Shown piece by piece: positions 1 to 7,411 of a stretch of 33,254 nucleotides of DNA. The position numbers and the translations under genes were made by a program. The stretch lies in NCBI GenBank assembly GCA_024681475.1, contig JAILAT010000034.1, positions 1 through 33,254 on the forward strand. Reading direction: 5' to 3'. The stretch comes from Bacteroidales bacterium (GTDB lineage Bacteria; Bacteroidota; Bacteroidia; Bacteroidales; P3). Each line of letters begins with the position of its first letter. Within the stretch, counting starts at the first letter, position 1. The notes under the pieces were generated by a model. The model was not told the origin of the DNA. It did not search any database and worked only from the letters and a program-made list of their open reading frames with translations.

Positions 1-245
1 TTACTTGATGTTATTAGAAACCCAAGTAGCCATAAAGCAAGACGAGGCCGCCATGTTGGCGGCCTCGTCTGTATAATATCGTTCAGACAAATAATGATTA
101 TTGTCCAGCGCGGGGTCCGAAACAGCCCTTTCACAGCGTCCACCGATGGCTGATAGGGCCGGAAGTTGCGCCGAGGCAGTTTGCGTTCAAGATGAACAAG
201 ATAGCTGAGTATCTTCTTGGGGCTAAGGTCTATTTCTTGGGACAT
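1..245 (-). CDS. Partial open frame of unknown function, running off the left edge
   Basis: An ATG at 245 opens a frame that continues without a stop to the window edge (81 codons). The first 45 or so residues (start MSQEIDLSPKKILSYLV) are charged and look protein-like. The frame then runs through a segment identical to the end of the GldJ-like gene, in a different frame, and through a strong hairpin at 41-69. That makes the downstream part unlikely to be natural coding sequence. It lies about 70 bases downstream of the exported repeat protein on the same strand. It may be a small gene whose 3' end was replaced by recombination, or not a gene at all. I do not recognise the product. Confidence 0.25.
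   Translation of the reverse strand, partial: MSQEIDLSPKKILSYLVHLERKLPRRNFRPYQPSVDAVKGLFRTPRWTIIIICLNDIIQTRPPTWRPRLALWLLGFLITSS
41..69 (-). terminator. GC-rich hairpin resembling the GldJ-like gene terminator
   Basis: A perfect 12-bp stem (gacgaggccgcc) with a 5-base loop. On the minus strand it is followed by a short T-containing tract. The core GAGGCCGCC/GGCGGCCTC is the same as in the hairpin at 4348-4382, and both hairpins lie just downstream of the same 23-base sequence. It therefore looks like a copied terminator. Confidence 0.5.
98..120 (-). repeat. Copy 1 of a 23-base repeat equal to the 3' end of the GldJ-like gene
   Basis: Positions 98-120 are identical to 4404-4426, the last eight codons of the GldJ-like gene (ending GPRAGQ-stop). 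Just upstream on the minus strand, similarity continues weakly, with an apparent one-base shift (cagcg, then three unmatched bases, then accgat). In the GldJ frame a stop codon appears four codons upstream (K-G-C-F), so no intact gene end is left here. Confidence 0.75.
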
Positions 246-314
246 ACTTAAATATCATTTAGACAAACAACAGAATCCTATTACATGATTCAACAACAAC
301 TTTCGTTAATTACT

Positions 315-2018
315 CTAATAAGTTTCAAGTATTATTGTTTTTAGATAGTTTACACGGAGTGAGTAAATAAAGGAATCTAGATTGTAGTCGTACTGCAATT
401 CCCGATACACCTTCTTAAATTCTTCATCTTCCATCTCCCATTGTATAAAGAAAGAGCGTAATTTTGTACGCTTTGTTGCGTCATCTTTTTTTTCAAGTAA
501 ATCCATCTCATTCTCTATCAGAGAGATTCCGTCACTAAGCCACCTTTTATACATCTGCTTACTGACATAACGCTGGAAAAGAATCGAATCTGGACAATTT
601 TGGTCCTTCAAATCATACGTATACTGATACATTTGATATACTCCATCCTCCACCTTCAGTTTTCCTTTGGAATTGAAGGCGTCTCCTTCGCGAGCCTTCT
701 TTGCATAAACATAGATGGAGTACTGCCCGTTGGGAACTGTATATGTCTTCCATTCTCCCGAATTGAGTTTGAATGTGTACTCATTTTTAGAGCCACTGAT
801 ACTTACTGTCATAACCTCGTCTTTGTCTTTAGACAGATTGCCAATCCTTATTTTACTGTGGCCTTCCATAGCACAAGGTGCAATCAGTTCAAACATTTTT
901 TGCATATTGCTCTTACGCATTTTTCTCTTGGCCAGAGCTTTCTCCAGTTGCCGCGCGGCGGCAGTCTCGGCATAGTAGCCTTCGGGCCATTTGTCTAGAA
1001 AGGCGGTGTACGAGGCTTCGGTATTCGTCTTCTCGGTCACAATCCAGTCGGGTTCCTCCATCTGACGCATACGCTCCTTGGCCACCACAGCACTATCGCT
1101 CTGCGGATAGCGCTGCAAAAAAATCAGATAGTCTTCGTGGGTGTTACCTTTCACGGCCGCTTCCCAAGTCTCTTTCTCGGCCAGCAGTTTACCGACGTAG
1201 TGAGCTTTCGTGCTAGTAGGGTGCTGCGAGAGGAAGTTCTTCAATGACGCAACGGTCGACTGCTCCATTGCCACACGATAGTCATAGCGCTCGCGGCTCA
1301 CCCTGACACTGTCACAAGATACATATTTCAATACGGAACAGGTATTGGGATGACTATCGGCAAATACCTCGTAGACTTCGAAATCTTCCATACCACTGCT
1401 GTGACTTATCCTTTGCCAGTCATTCCAGTCCGATTTCCATTGGTTTATCGTCTCTGCAATACGGGCATAGCCTTCATAAGGACAGACCATGTCGTCGGGA
1501 TACTTCTTACAGACAGCATCTAATTTACTCATATCGTACACCATACAGAAATCCGAATACGTTTTCAGACAATCGGCCTTGCTACGTATTTCGTCAGCAT
1601 ACTTCGACTGGGGATAACTCATTAGGAAAGAGTGCATCGTCTCTACCTTTGCACTATATTGGACCTTGAGATATTCCCACTTCTCCCCTTTCTTTTTGGA
1701 GTATTTCGCATTCAGTATGGCACAGATATAGTCTCCCAGATAACTATCGTTACTCACAAACACACACTCTTCCACATTCATAGCCTTCTTGTAGGCATAA
1801 AGCAAGGAAGAATGTCTTGTTGCACCCACATAAGTTCTCACTGAAGCCATAGTGGTGTCCATCCCCTGCTGGCTCATTACGGTCTTCATGGTCTGCCAGG
1901 GGTCAGGGTCTTTCTTTGCAGGCATCGTGCCCGTCGGCATTGCATTGGCCACGCCGGCCACCGCCAGCAGCAACGCGAGCGCAACAGTCTTGACTTGTCT
2001 TGTCATTATTGCTTTCAT
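315..2018 (-). CDS. Exported protein with degenerate 'FLxxYPxSxxA' repeats
   Basis: A 567-residue protein with a Sec signal peptide (hydrophobic core about 10-24, cleavage near ANA-MPTG at 26); the start may be M5. No lipobox. Six short segments share an [F/I]-[L/A]-x-x-[Y/H/W]-P pattern, several ending S-x-x-A, at about residues 130, 169, 218, 261, 299 and 339. This is the kind of helical repeat signature seen in TPR-like envelope proteins such as BamD or YbgF. A beta-rich segment follows at about 385-470 (KLNSGEWKTYTV, GQYSIYVYAKK), then a charged helical C-terminus. It lies 31 bases after the anti-sigma gene and is the last gene of the sigma/anti-sigma unit, so it is probably controlled by, or senses for, that system (inference). 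The precise function is unknown. Confidence 0.8.
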   Translation of the reverse strand: MKAIMTRQVKTVALALLLAVAGVANAMPTGTMPAKKDPDPWQTMKTVMSQQGMDTTMASVRTYVGATRHSSLLYAYKKAMNVEECVFVSNDSYLGDYICAILNAKYSKKKGEKWEYLKVQYSAKVETMHSFLMSYPQSKYADEIRSKADCLKTYSDFCMVYDMSKLDAVCKKYPDDMVCPYEGYARIAETINQWKSDWNDWQRISHSSGMEDFEVYEVFADSHPNTCSVLKYVSCDSVRVSRERYDYRVAMEQSTVASLKNFLSQHPTSTKAHYVGKLLAEKETWEAAVKGNTHEDYLIFLQRYPQSDSAVVAKERMRQMEEPDWIVTEKTNTEASYTAFLDKWPEGYYAETAAARQLEKALAKRKMRKSNMQKMFELIAPCAMEGHSKIRIGNLSKDKDEVMTVSISGSKNEYTFKLNSGEWKTYTVPNGQYSIYVYAKKAREGDAFNSKGKLKVEDGVYQMYQYTYDLKDQNCPDSILFQRYVSKQMYKRWLSDGISLIENEMDLLEKKDDATKRTKLRSFFIQWEMEDEEFKKVYRELQYDYNLDSFIYSLRVNYLKTIILETY

Positions 2019-2049
2019 CTCATATACTTTTTAAATAACTATTCACTAA

Positions 2050-2979
2050 TTACAAATCACTAATCTCAACCTCATCATACAGCCTCACCGAACCTTCGTA
2101 CGAGTCTTCATTATTTGGGTCGGTGAAAGTGATTTTCCATTGCATTGTATTGCCACTTTTCAGTTTGCTTGCAGGAATGGTATAACCATCTGTTTTGCTA
2201 TCCAATGTAATGAGCGATAATTGTTTGCCGTCCAGTTCCACATCGACAATGGCACTGTATTTGGTATTCCACTTGAAAGTGAAGTCTTCGCTGCGGCTAT
2301 GGTTCATGTAGCCGCTTGTAGGCCAAAGCATTTTTGAGGTCCCCGGAGGGGTGATATTCACCGTCATCCCGCTCACTGGCGAAGAATATAGTCCGTAGCC
2401 GTAATCGCCATCATTCCAGTGGTTCATTCGTTCCATCATCTCGTTGAATTGCTCATCCTTCCTCTGCTGTTCCTCGGCCACACCGTGGTACATCAGGAAG
2501 CCTATCACCAGCACCGCCAGAAGAGCCAGCATAATGTACAATGCCAATGCTCCAGATGAGCTTTGTTTTTCCGAAGAACCTTTGCCGCCACTTCTCCGCT
2601 CCTCATCGGCGTTGGCAGCCTTTCGGCCATACGCTTCATCTTGGCTTTCCGTTATCTCGTTTTGCTTCAGTTGTACAAGCCGCGTACCCCAATCGTAGCG
2701 CGAGGTTCGGGGGCCTAGGACGGGCACTGGATGCAGTCCTCCGCCCTCAGCATTGCCGTCGTCCTCTCCACCCTTGCCACAATAGATTTCGCGCAGACGA
2801 TTTACAAACAGCTTATCTTCCACATCCAACGTTGCATCAACTATCTCTCGCAGATAGGCATCATTTTCCAATGCCTCCGACACCAGCGCATCCTCATCCT
2901 CTGGCAAATTTTCGTCCAGCCATGCCGCCAACTGCTCGTCTGTTATATCGTATTTCTTGCTTTCTATGGTCATACTCAT
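2050..2979 (-). CDS. Membrane-bound anti-sigma factor-like protein
   Basis: A 309-residue protein. The acidic N-terminal domain (1-65, DEQLAAWLDENLPEDED...LREIVDA) resembles cytoplasmic anti-sigma modules. A low-complexity charged linker follows, then one transmembrane helix at about 145-165 (LALYIMLALLAVLVIGFLMY). The C-terminal 140 residues are presumably periplasmic and include an Ig/fibronectin-like beta segment (WPTSGYMNHSRSEDFTFKW onward). There is no HxxxCxxC zinc motif of the ZAS class. Its ATG overlaps the sigma gene stop as ATGA (2976-2979), so the two are translationally coupled, the usual sigma/anti-sigma arrangement. That context is the main reason for the call. The signal sensed is unknown. 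Confidence 0.75.
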   Translation of the reverse strand: MSMTIESKKYDITDEQLAAWLDENLPEDEDALVSEALENDAYLREIVDATLDVEDKLFVNRLREIYCGKGGEDDGNAEGGGLHPVPVLGPRTSRYDWGTRLVQLKQNEITESQDEAYGRKAANADEERRSGGKGSSEKQSSSGALALYIMLALLAVLVIGFLMYHGVAEEQQRKDEQFNEMMERMNHWNDGDYGYGLYSSPVSGMTVNITPPGTSKMLWPTSGYMNHSRSEDFTFKWNTKYSAIVDVELDGKQLSLITLDSKTDGYTIPASKLKSGNTMQWKITFTDPNNEDSYEGSVRLYDEVEISDL

Positions 2980-3602
2980 AATCTTACGTTTTTGCTTTTT
3001 GCCTGAACACCATAGATGCGTGTAAAGAGCGAGAAAAACTGTGCTCTGGCACGTTCATGGGTTCTATAGAGCACCGTCTTCTCCATGTTCATCCGTTCGG
3101 CGACCTCGTCCAGCTCTAATTCTTCCAAATAGCGCAGTTGCATCAATGTTTTGTAACGCACATTGGGCATCATTTCAATGACACTGGCCACTTCGGCGTG
3201 GCCAAACTCCTCCTCATTCTCACGTTCCATGTGACTCTCGAGAGCCTCCTCATTGTCGTAGAGAGCCAATGCACGTTTCTTGCGATAACAGTCTATGCAA
3301 TAATGCGCCGTGGTGACGGAATACCAGCGTTCCAGTGAACTCTTGAAATCGAACCTTGCCAATCGAGGAGGCTGCCCCTCTTTGCCAGGCTTCATCACAT
3401 GCAGATATATCTCCCCTGCCAGCTCTATCCAGCTTTCCAGGTCCATGTCCTCAAAAAGCCGATGGAAATAGTAGAAAGTCTTATACTCGCGGCCGTAGTA
3501 GAACTCCTCGGTCTCGACAGGCCGTCGCTTCAAGAGACGGTCTACAATCTCAACTTTGTCAAGCCCTTTCAAATGGGGTTGCGGTATTATCGGGTATTTC
3601 AT
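2976..3602 (-). CDS. ECF-type RNA polymerase sigma factor (sigma-70 family)
   Basis: A 208-residue protein with sigma region 2 at about 35-112, including the basic segment YCIDCYRKKRAL that would contact the -10 element. Region 4 lies at about 136-195, with the helix-turn-helix LDEVAERMNMEKTVLYRTHERAR. Length and the lack of region 3 fit extracytoplasmic-function sigma factors. The gene starts 42 bases after the J-domain gene and overlaps the anti-sigma start by 4 bases. Its regulon cannot be read from this window; the cotranscribed exported protein is one likely target. It is not evidently SigP of Porphyromonas, and I give no symbol. Confidence 0.88.
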   Translation of the reverse strand: MKYPIIPQPHLKGLDKVEIVDRLLKRRPVETEEFYYGREYKTFYYFHRLFEDMDLESWIELAGEIYLHVMKPGKEGQPPRLARFDFKSSLERWYSVTTAHYCIDCYRKKRALALYDNEEALESHMERENEEEFGHAEVASVIEMMPNVRYKTLMQLRYLEELELDEVAERMNMEKTVLYRTHERARAQFFSLFTRIYGVQAKSKNVRL

Positions 3603-3644
3603 ACATTATTATTTTTCAACACATCAAAACATATTCCTCTCAAT

Positions 3645-4100
3645 TCACTTCATCCCTCTCAAATACTTTATCAATGCGTATGCCTCGCCCACCCTACGGA
3701 AACGTTCAGCGGCAGCTTCACGGACATTTGCCTCGGCATCCTCATAGAAATCTGGATGATAGCGTTTTGCCATCTCACGATAAGCCGTCTTCACCTCCTC
3801 ATCACTCGCCGTGGTATCCAATCCCAACTCACCGTAAAGCATCCTCAACTCTCCTTTGCTCATCGACTCGGCCGAGCCCTCAACGTCCGAAGGGTCAGTT
3901 CGGTCCGATTCATTCTTTACCTTCGGCATTGTTACTACAAAACCAATAGTGGCACCAATAACGGCCCCCACAACAAATAGTCCATAACTCCACGAATTCA
4001 GCAAGCGGAACAGTATGGTTCCTCCGATTCCGGCACATACAAATATCTTCGCCGCCCTTCCTACTGCTGTCATACTGCTAATTCCTTGATAATTATTCAT
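3645..4100 (-). CDS. Small membrane protein with C-terminal J domain
   Basis: A 151-residue protein with two predicted membrane segments at about 15-33 and 39-58 and a charged linker. The C-terminal J domain lies at about 86-150, with the diagnostic HPD at 115-117 (AKRYHPDFYEDA), which would stimulate an Hsp70/DnaK partner at the membrane. The Gly/Phe and zinc-finger regions of true DnaJ are absent. The start at 4100 is preferred over the longer frame at 4136, because a good promoter (-7 TATATTTG at 4114-4121) lies between the two ATGs and would leave the upstream one outside the transcript. It is the first gene of the unit leading into the ECF sigma factor. Confidence 0.85.
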   Translation of the reverse strand: MNNYQGISSMTAVGRAAKIFVCAGIGGTILFRLLNSWSYGLFVVGAVIGATIGFVVTMPKVKNESDRTDPSDVEGSAESMSKGELRMLYGELGLDTTASDEEVKTAYREMAKRYHPDFYEDAEANVREAAAERFRRVGEAYALIKYLRGMK

Positions 4101-4113
4101 TATTATTCGTTTG

Positions 4114-4145
4114 CAAATATACCAATTATTTTTCAATCCACCAAA
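4114..4145 (-). promoter_or_regulatory. Bacteroidota-type promoter of the J-domain/sigma operon
   Basis: On the minus strand TTTG (4145-4142) is followed after 20 bases by TATATTTG (4121-4114). This matches the Bacteroidota housekeeping consensus TTTG-N19-21-TANNTTTG. The start point would be near 4107, giving a very short leader before ATG 4100. Confidence 0.65.
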
Positions 4146-4150
4146 CCGTT

Positions 4151-4252
4151 CTATTCAATTATTTTCATATTCCACTCATCATCTTTATTATCAATACGAT
4201 ACATCTCAATTATCAAATCATAATGTGTTATCATTTTAACCTTTTCACCCAT
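4151..4252 (-). pseudogene. Possible remnant of a lost gene (33 codons)
   Basis: Between the gldJ-like terminators and the J-domain promoter a minus-strand frame ends at 4151-4153. It reads like a normal protein C-terminus (THYDLIIEMYRIDNKDDEW). The frame extends upstream of ATG 4252 to about the hairpin at 4297. It has no promoter or homologue that I recognise. It may be the tail of a deleted gene, or chance. Confidence 0.25.
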
Positions 4253-4289
4253 ATAGACGAACCTGGCGGATAAATCTCCCACTTGACTA

Positions 4290-4321
4290 TAAAAAAATCT
4301 TCGCAATTTCTTGCGAAGATT
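4290..4321 (-). terminator. Rho-independent terminator (second after gldJ-like gene)
   Basis: A 10-bp stem ATCTTCGCAA/TTGCGAAGAT with a TTTC loop. On the minus strand it is followed directly by a run of seven Ts, a classical intrinsic terminator. Confidence 0.8.
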
Positions 4322-4347
4322 CATTATTACATTTTCAACTGCAAAAG

Positions 4348-4382
4348 CGATGCGAGGCCGCCCAATGGGCGGCCTCGCATCG
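4348..4382 (-). terminator. GC-rich terminator hairpin after gldJ-like gene
   Basis: A perfect 16-bp stem (cgatgcgaggccgccc) with a 3-base loop, starting 21 bases after the gldJ-like stop codon. On the minus strand it is followed by CTTTTG. It shares its core with the hairpin at 41-69. Confidence 0.75.
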
Positions 4383-4403
4383 TATTTTGGTTACTCTGAC
4401 ATC

Positions 4404-4426
4404 TTATTGTCCAGCGCGGGGTCCGA
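4404..4426 (-). repeat. Copy 2 of the 23-base repeat (3' end of GldJ-like gene)
   Basis: The final codons of the GldJ-like gene, identical to 98-120. In both places a GC-rich hairpin with the same core follows: about 20 bases on here, and about 30 bases on for copy 1. Confidence 0.75.
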
Positions 4427-5957
4427 GACGATCCATGGCGCAGCGGAAACCGATCCACGAGGTCGAGCGGTCTTGATCGTAGTAACGACGGGTGCCAGCC
4501 TGCATCCAGTAAGCGCGGTCGTTCCACGAACCACCCTTCACCACACGCACCTTGTTGTTCATCAGCGAAGTGACGTTACGCTGGTTGGCAACGTTGCGGC
4601 GATACATCATGTTGGTCACGCTGTCGGGGTTGTCGAGAAGCGAAGGCTCATCACTGCTAGCCATGTTGTCCTCGTCGTCGCCGAAGGATACCCACTCGGT
4701 GATGTTCGAGTTGTTGGTGTAGTCGTAGATGTTCGAAGCATAGTCGCCATCGAGGTAGTTGATGTTGTCAGCCTGACGATAGTTGCGACGGTTCAGGTCG
4801 TCGTCAACATTGCGGTAGATGATGCTACCCGTGGTATCGTTGATAGCGATTTCCTCGTCGATATAGGTCGGCGTGCGATAGACGTTGCCACGATAGGGGT
4901 CCATATCCTCGCCGCCCATGGGGTTGGCGTCTTTACGATAGACATCCATGCACCACTCGCTGACGTTGCCGGCCATGTTGTACAGACCGTAGTCGTTGGG
5001 GAAGTACCACTTGACGGGGCAGGTGTAGTCCCATCCGTCGTTGAGGTTACCGGCCACACCCATAGCGTCGCCACGCGAGCGCTTGAAGTTGGCCAAGAAC
5101 TGGCCGTAGTATTTCTTGTTGGCGGAACGCACGCTGGAGCCGGCCCACGGATAGGTCTTATGCTCAACGATACGCTCGTCGTAGGTGTTGCCAATCATGC
5201 CGAGAGCGGCGAACTCCCACTCAGCCTCGGTCGGGAGACGATAGTGAGGAATGAGGATACCGTCCTCACGGCGCACCTGACGGGGCTCGCCACCGGCGCT
5301 GGGGTCGAGGTTTTCCAACTCATGCTTCGACTCGCCGCGGTACTGGCCAGCCAGATAGACATCGGTCTGGAAAGCCGTCTCGCCACGCAGGTCGGTGAGG
5401 TCGAGAACAATGATGCCCTTGTCGACAAGAATTTTCTCGTTGACGCGGTCGGTACGCCAAATACAATATTTCGAAGCCTGCTCCCAGGTGACACCCACCA
5501 CAGGATACTGGTCGTAGATGGGGCTCTGGAAATAGTAGTCCACAAAGCCCTCACGCCATGCCAGCTTGTCGCGCCAGCAGTTGGTGTCGGGATAGACGGC
5601 GCGGACGCGCTCGGGGTACTCCTCACCATAGGCGCGCTGCATCCAATAGACATACTCGCGATAGGCGACATTGGTCACCTCGCACTCGTCCATGTAGAAC
5701 GACGACACTGTGACGTTGTGAGCCACGTTGTTCCACTGGAAGCGGGAATCGTCGGACACACGGCCCATCACGAAAGCGCCGCCCTCAATGAAGACGAGAC
5801 CCGGAGCCGTGATTTGGTCGTTGTATTCGGAGATTTCAAATCCGCCCCATTCAGAGTCATTGTAATTCCAGCCTGTAGTAGCAGACTTTTGCTTGCTGCA
5901 GCCCGTAACGGCCAGCGCAGCCAGCAACAAAATAGATGCGATTCTGAAGTGTTTCAT
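4404..5957 (-). CDS. gldJ: GldJ-like T9SS/gliding lipoprotein (SUMF1 fold)
   Basis: A 517-residue lipoprotein with the lipobox LAVTGC (C20). A formylglycine-generating-enzyme/SUMF1-type fold follows, beginning at about residue 53 (GLVFIEGGAFVMG). Its other segments are VTVSSFYMDECEVTN, VVGVTWEQASKYC, RLPTEAEWEFAA, MAGNVSEWCMDVY, VVKGGSW and the terminal WIGFRCAMD. The opening pattern, with an N-terminal NDSEWGGFE segment and a long insert between the two halves, is closer to my memory of gliding lipoprotein GldJ than to PorK/GldK. PorK remains the alternative. In this family the fold is structural, part of a periplasmic T9SS ring, rather than a sulfatase-activating enzyme. It lies 94 bases downstream of the PorP/SprF-like gene; no porL, porM or porN follows. 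Confidence 0.8.
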   Translation of the reverse strand: MKHFRIASILLLAALAVTGCSKQKSATTGWNYNDSEWGGFEISEYNDQITAPGLVFIEGGAFVMGRVSDDSRFQWNNVAHNVTVSSFYMDECEVTNVAYREYVYWMQRAYGEEYPERVRAVYPDTNCWRDKLAWREGFVDYYFQSPIYDQYPVVGVTWEQASKYCIWRTDRVNEKILVDKGIIVLDLTDLRGETAFQTDVYLAGQYRGESKHELENLDPSAGGEPRQVRREDGILIPHYRLPTEAEWEFAALGMIGNTYDERIVEHKTYPWAGSSVRSANKKYYGQFLANFKRSRGDAMGVAGNLNDGWDYTCPVKWYFPNDYGLYNMAGNVSEWCMDVYRKDANPMGGEDMDPYRGNVYRTPTYIDEEIAINDTTGSIIYRNVDDDLNRRNYRQADNINYLDGDYASNIYDYTNNSNITEWVSFGDDEDNMASSDEPSLLDNPDSVTNMMYRRNVANQRNVTSLMNNKVRVVKGGSWNDRAYWMQAGTRRYYDQDRSTSWIGFRCAMDRLGPRAGQ

Positions 5958-6051
5958 AATATATTTAATATGTTTATTTCTATTCTTTCTGTTCTTTAAC
6001 GCAAAAGCGCAAAAAATGTTTCGTTTTCGTCCGACAAGTTTTGTTCATCCA

Positions 6052-7056
6052 TTAGAACGAAGGACAACGGATGGCTTTCACCTTGTGCTTGGGCTCGGGG
6101 CACGGCAGCAAGATGCCGAGGCTGACCTCGTGGGCACCGGAGGTGGAGTTGGCCAGCTTGGAGACCGTCACATCGTAGCTGTAGCCAATCTTGAAGTAGT
6201 CCTGCTGAACGCCGACCTGGAAGATGAAAGCGTCGGGGTTCTCAATGCCGTTGCGGAACCAGACACCCACCAGGAAGGGCATCCAATCGAGATAAAGGCC
6301 ATAGTTGAAATAATGCTGTCCAGCCTGATACTGATAGATGAAGTTGGGCGAGATGACCGGCGTGCCCAGACCGATGGACGAGGTGCGGCGAGCCTCCTCG
6401 GCGATGTTGATGAGGCATCCCACGTTGCCCGTCAGCTTGATAGGCAGCTTGGTGACACCGTAGAAGCCGTTGCTGGGTTGCGTGAGGTGCGCTGCCGAGA
6501 AGCCTGCATACCACGAGGGACCATAGATCATGGCACCAGCGTCGAAATCGAGATACCACACATTGGTATGCTCCGGCACTTGGGCTGCCGAGGTGCCCGT
6601 GAAACCCATCACGCGGTCAATCTGGTCAGGGAAACGCAGACCGTCCCAATCGAGGCTCATATTGGAGACACCAGCCTTGAGACCAGCGTTGATCCACACT
6701 TCGCGGCCCACCTGGAAACGGAAGGCGTACATCACAGAGGCACTGTTGGTCGACAGAGCGCCATGGTCACCCTGACGGTCGGCGAACAACTGGGCGCCTA
6801 TACCACCATGCAAGGCATCAAAATACTGGTCCCACGATGCTGATATTGTGGAATATGCGCTAACAAGGGCAGGCCATTGCGCGCGGTAGTTCAGCGTTAC
6901 ACGGGGGCATACCTTGGAGCCTGCAAAGGCAGGGTTCATGTACAGCGGATTGGCATAGAACTGCGAGAACACCACATCCGCCTGCGCCTGGACGCCTGTA
7001 TGAGCCGCAGTAAGCAGCATCACTAACAGGGCAATTTTTGTAAATATTTTCTTCAT
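6052..7056 (-). CDS. PorP/SprF family T9SS outer-membrane protein
   Basis: A 334-residue protein with a signal peptide (cleavage after VQAQA, about residue 26) and the family opening ADVVFSQFYANPLYMNPAFAGS, nearly diagnostic of PorP/SprF proteins. The remainder alternates short beta strands rich in aromatics and glycine, as expected for an outer-membrane barrel, and ends SLGILLPCPEPKHKVKAIRCPSF. Proteins of this family sit in the outer membrane, interact with the T9SS periplasmic lipoprotein ring, and exist as several paralogues per genome. This copy is paired with a GldJ-like gene. It is divergent from porU across a 355-base spacer. It could be PorP itself or a paralogue; the window does not decide. 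Confidence 0.9.
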   Translation of the reverse strand: MKKIFTKIALLVMLLTAAHTGVQAQADVVFSQFYANPLYMNPAFAGSKVCPRVTLNYRAQWPALVSAYSTISASWDQYFDALHGGIGAQLFADRQGDHGALSTNSASVMYAFRFQVGREVWINAGLKAGVSNMSLDWDGLRFPDQIDRVMGFTGTSAAQVPEHTNVWYLDFDAGAMIYGPSWYAGFSAAHLTQPSNGFYGVTKLPIKLTGNVGCLINIAEEARRTSSIGLGTPVISPNFIYQYQAGQHYFNYGLYLDWMPFLVGVWFRNGIENPDAFIFQVGVQQDYFKIGYSYDVTVSKLANSTSGAHEVSLGILLPCPEPKHKVKAIRCPSF

Positions 7057-7411
7057 ATATCAGTATAAAATGAGCCTTTAAATAATTGGCAATATTACGA
7101 ATTTTCTTTCATACAAAAGAATATTTTTTAAAATTATTTTACAATACAATCAAAATCAGTAACTTAATTTTATCCAAACACACTAAAAAACGCATAAAAA
7201 AGGGCCTTCGGACAGCAAGAAATTAGAAAAATAGAAGCTTTTTTGCATGCCATTTTCGCGCGCTCGGACGACTGCAATTCGCCCTCAAAAAGAGGGTATC
7301 GGGACATCCTGCCCGGCATCGGAAAGACGCCACCATCCAGACGCGGAATGAAGCCGGGAAAAAAATTATAATAATGAAACAATTTTTTCTTGCCAAGAGA
7401 GTTATTAAGAC
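7057..7411. other. Divergent intergenic region between porP-like gene and porU
   Basis: This 355-base region has no convincing gene. The left half is AT-rich. A weak -7-like element (TAATATTG on the minus strand, 7097-7090) has TTTG 16 bases upstream and could serve the porP-like gene; the spacing is short. The right half is GC-richer and holds a small hairpin, CCCTC-AAAAA-GAGGG (7282-7296), and a long-loop pairing CCCGGC (7312-7317) with GCCGGG (7353-7358), followed by seven As. I see no known riboswitch motif and no clear promoter for porU. Confidence 0.5.

Noticed and set aside
4311..5999. A 562-codon plus-strand open frame
   Set aside because: It is fully antisense to the GldJ-like gene, composed of V/A/H-rich low-quality sequence typical of the reverse of a GC-rich gene, and runs through two terminators.
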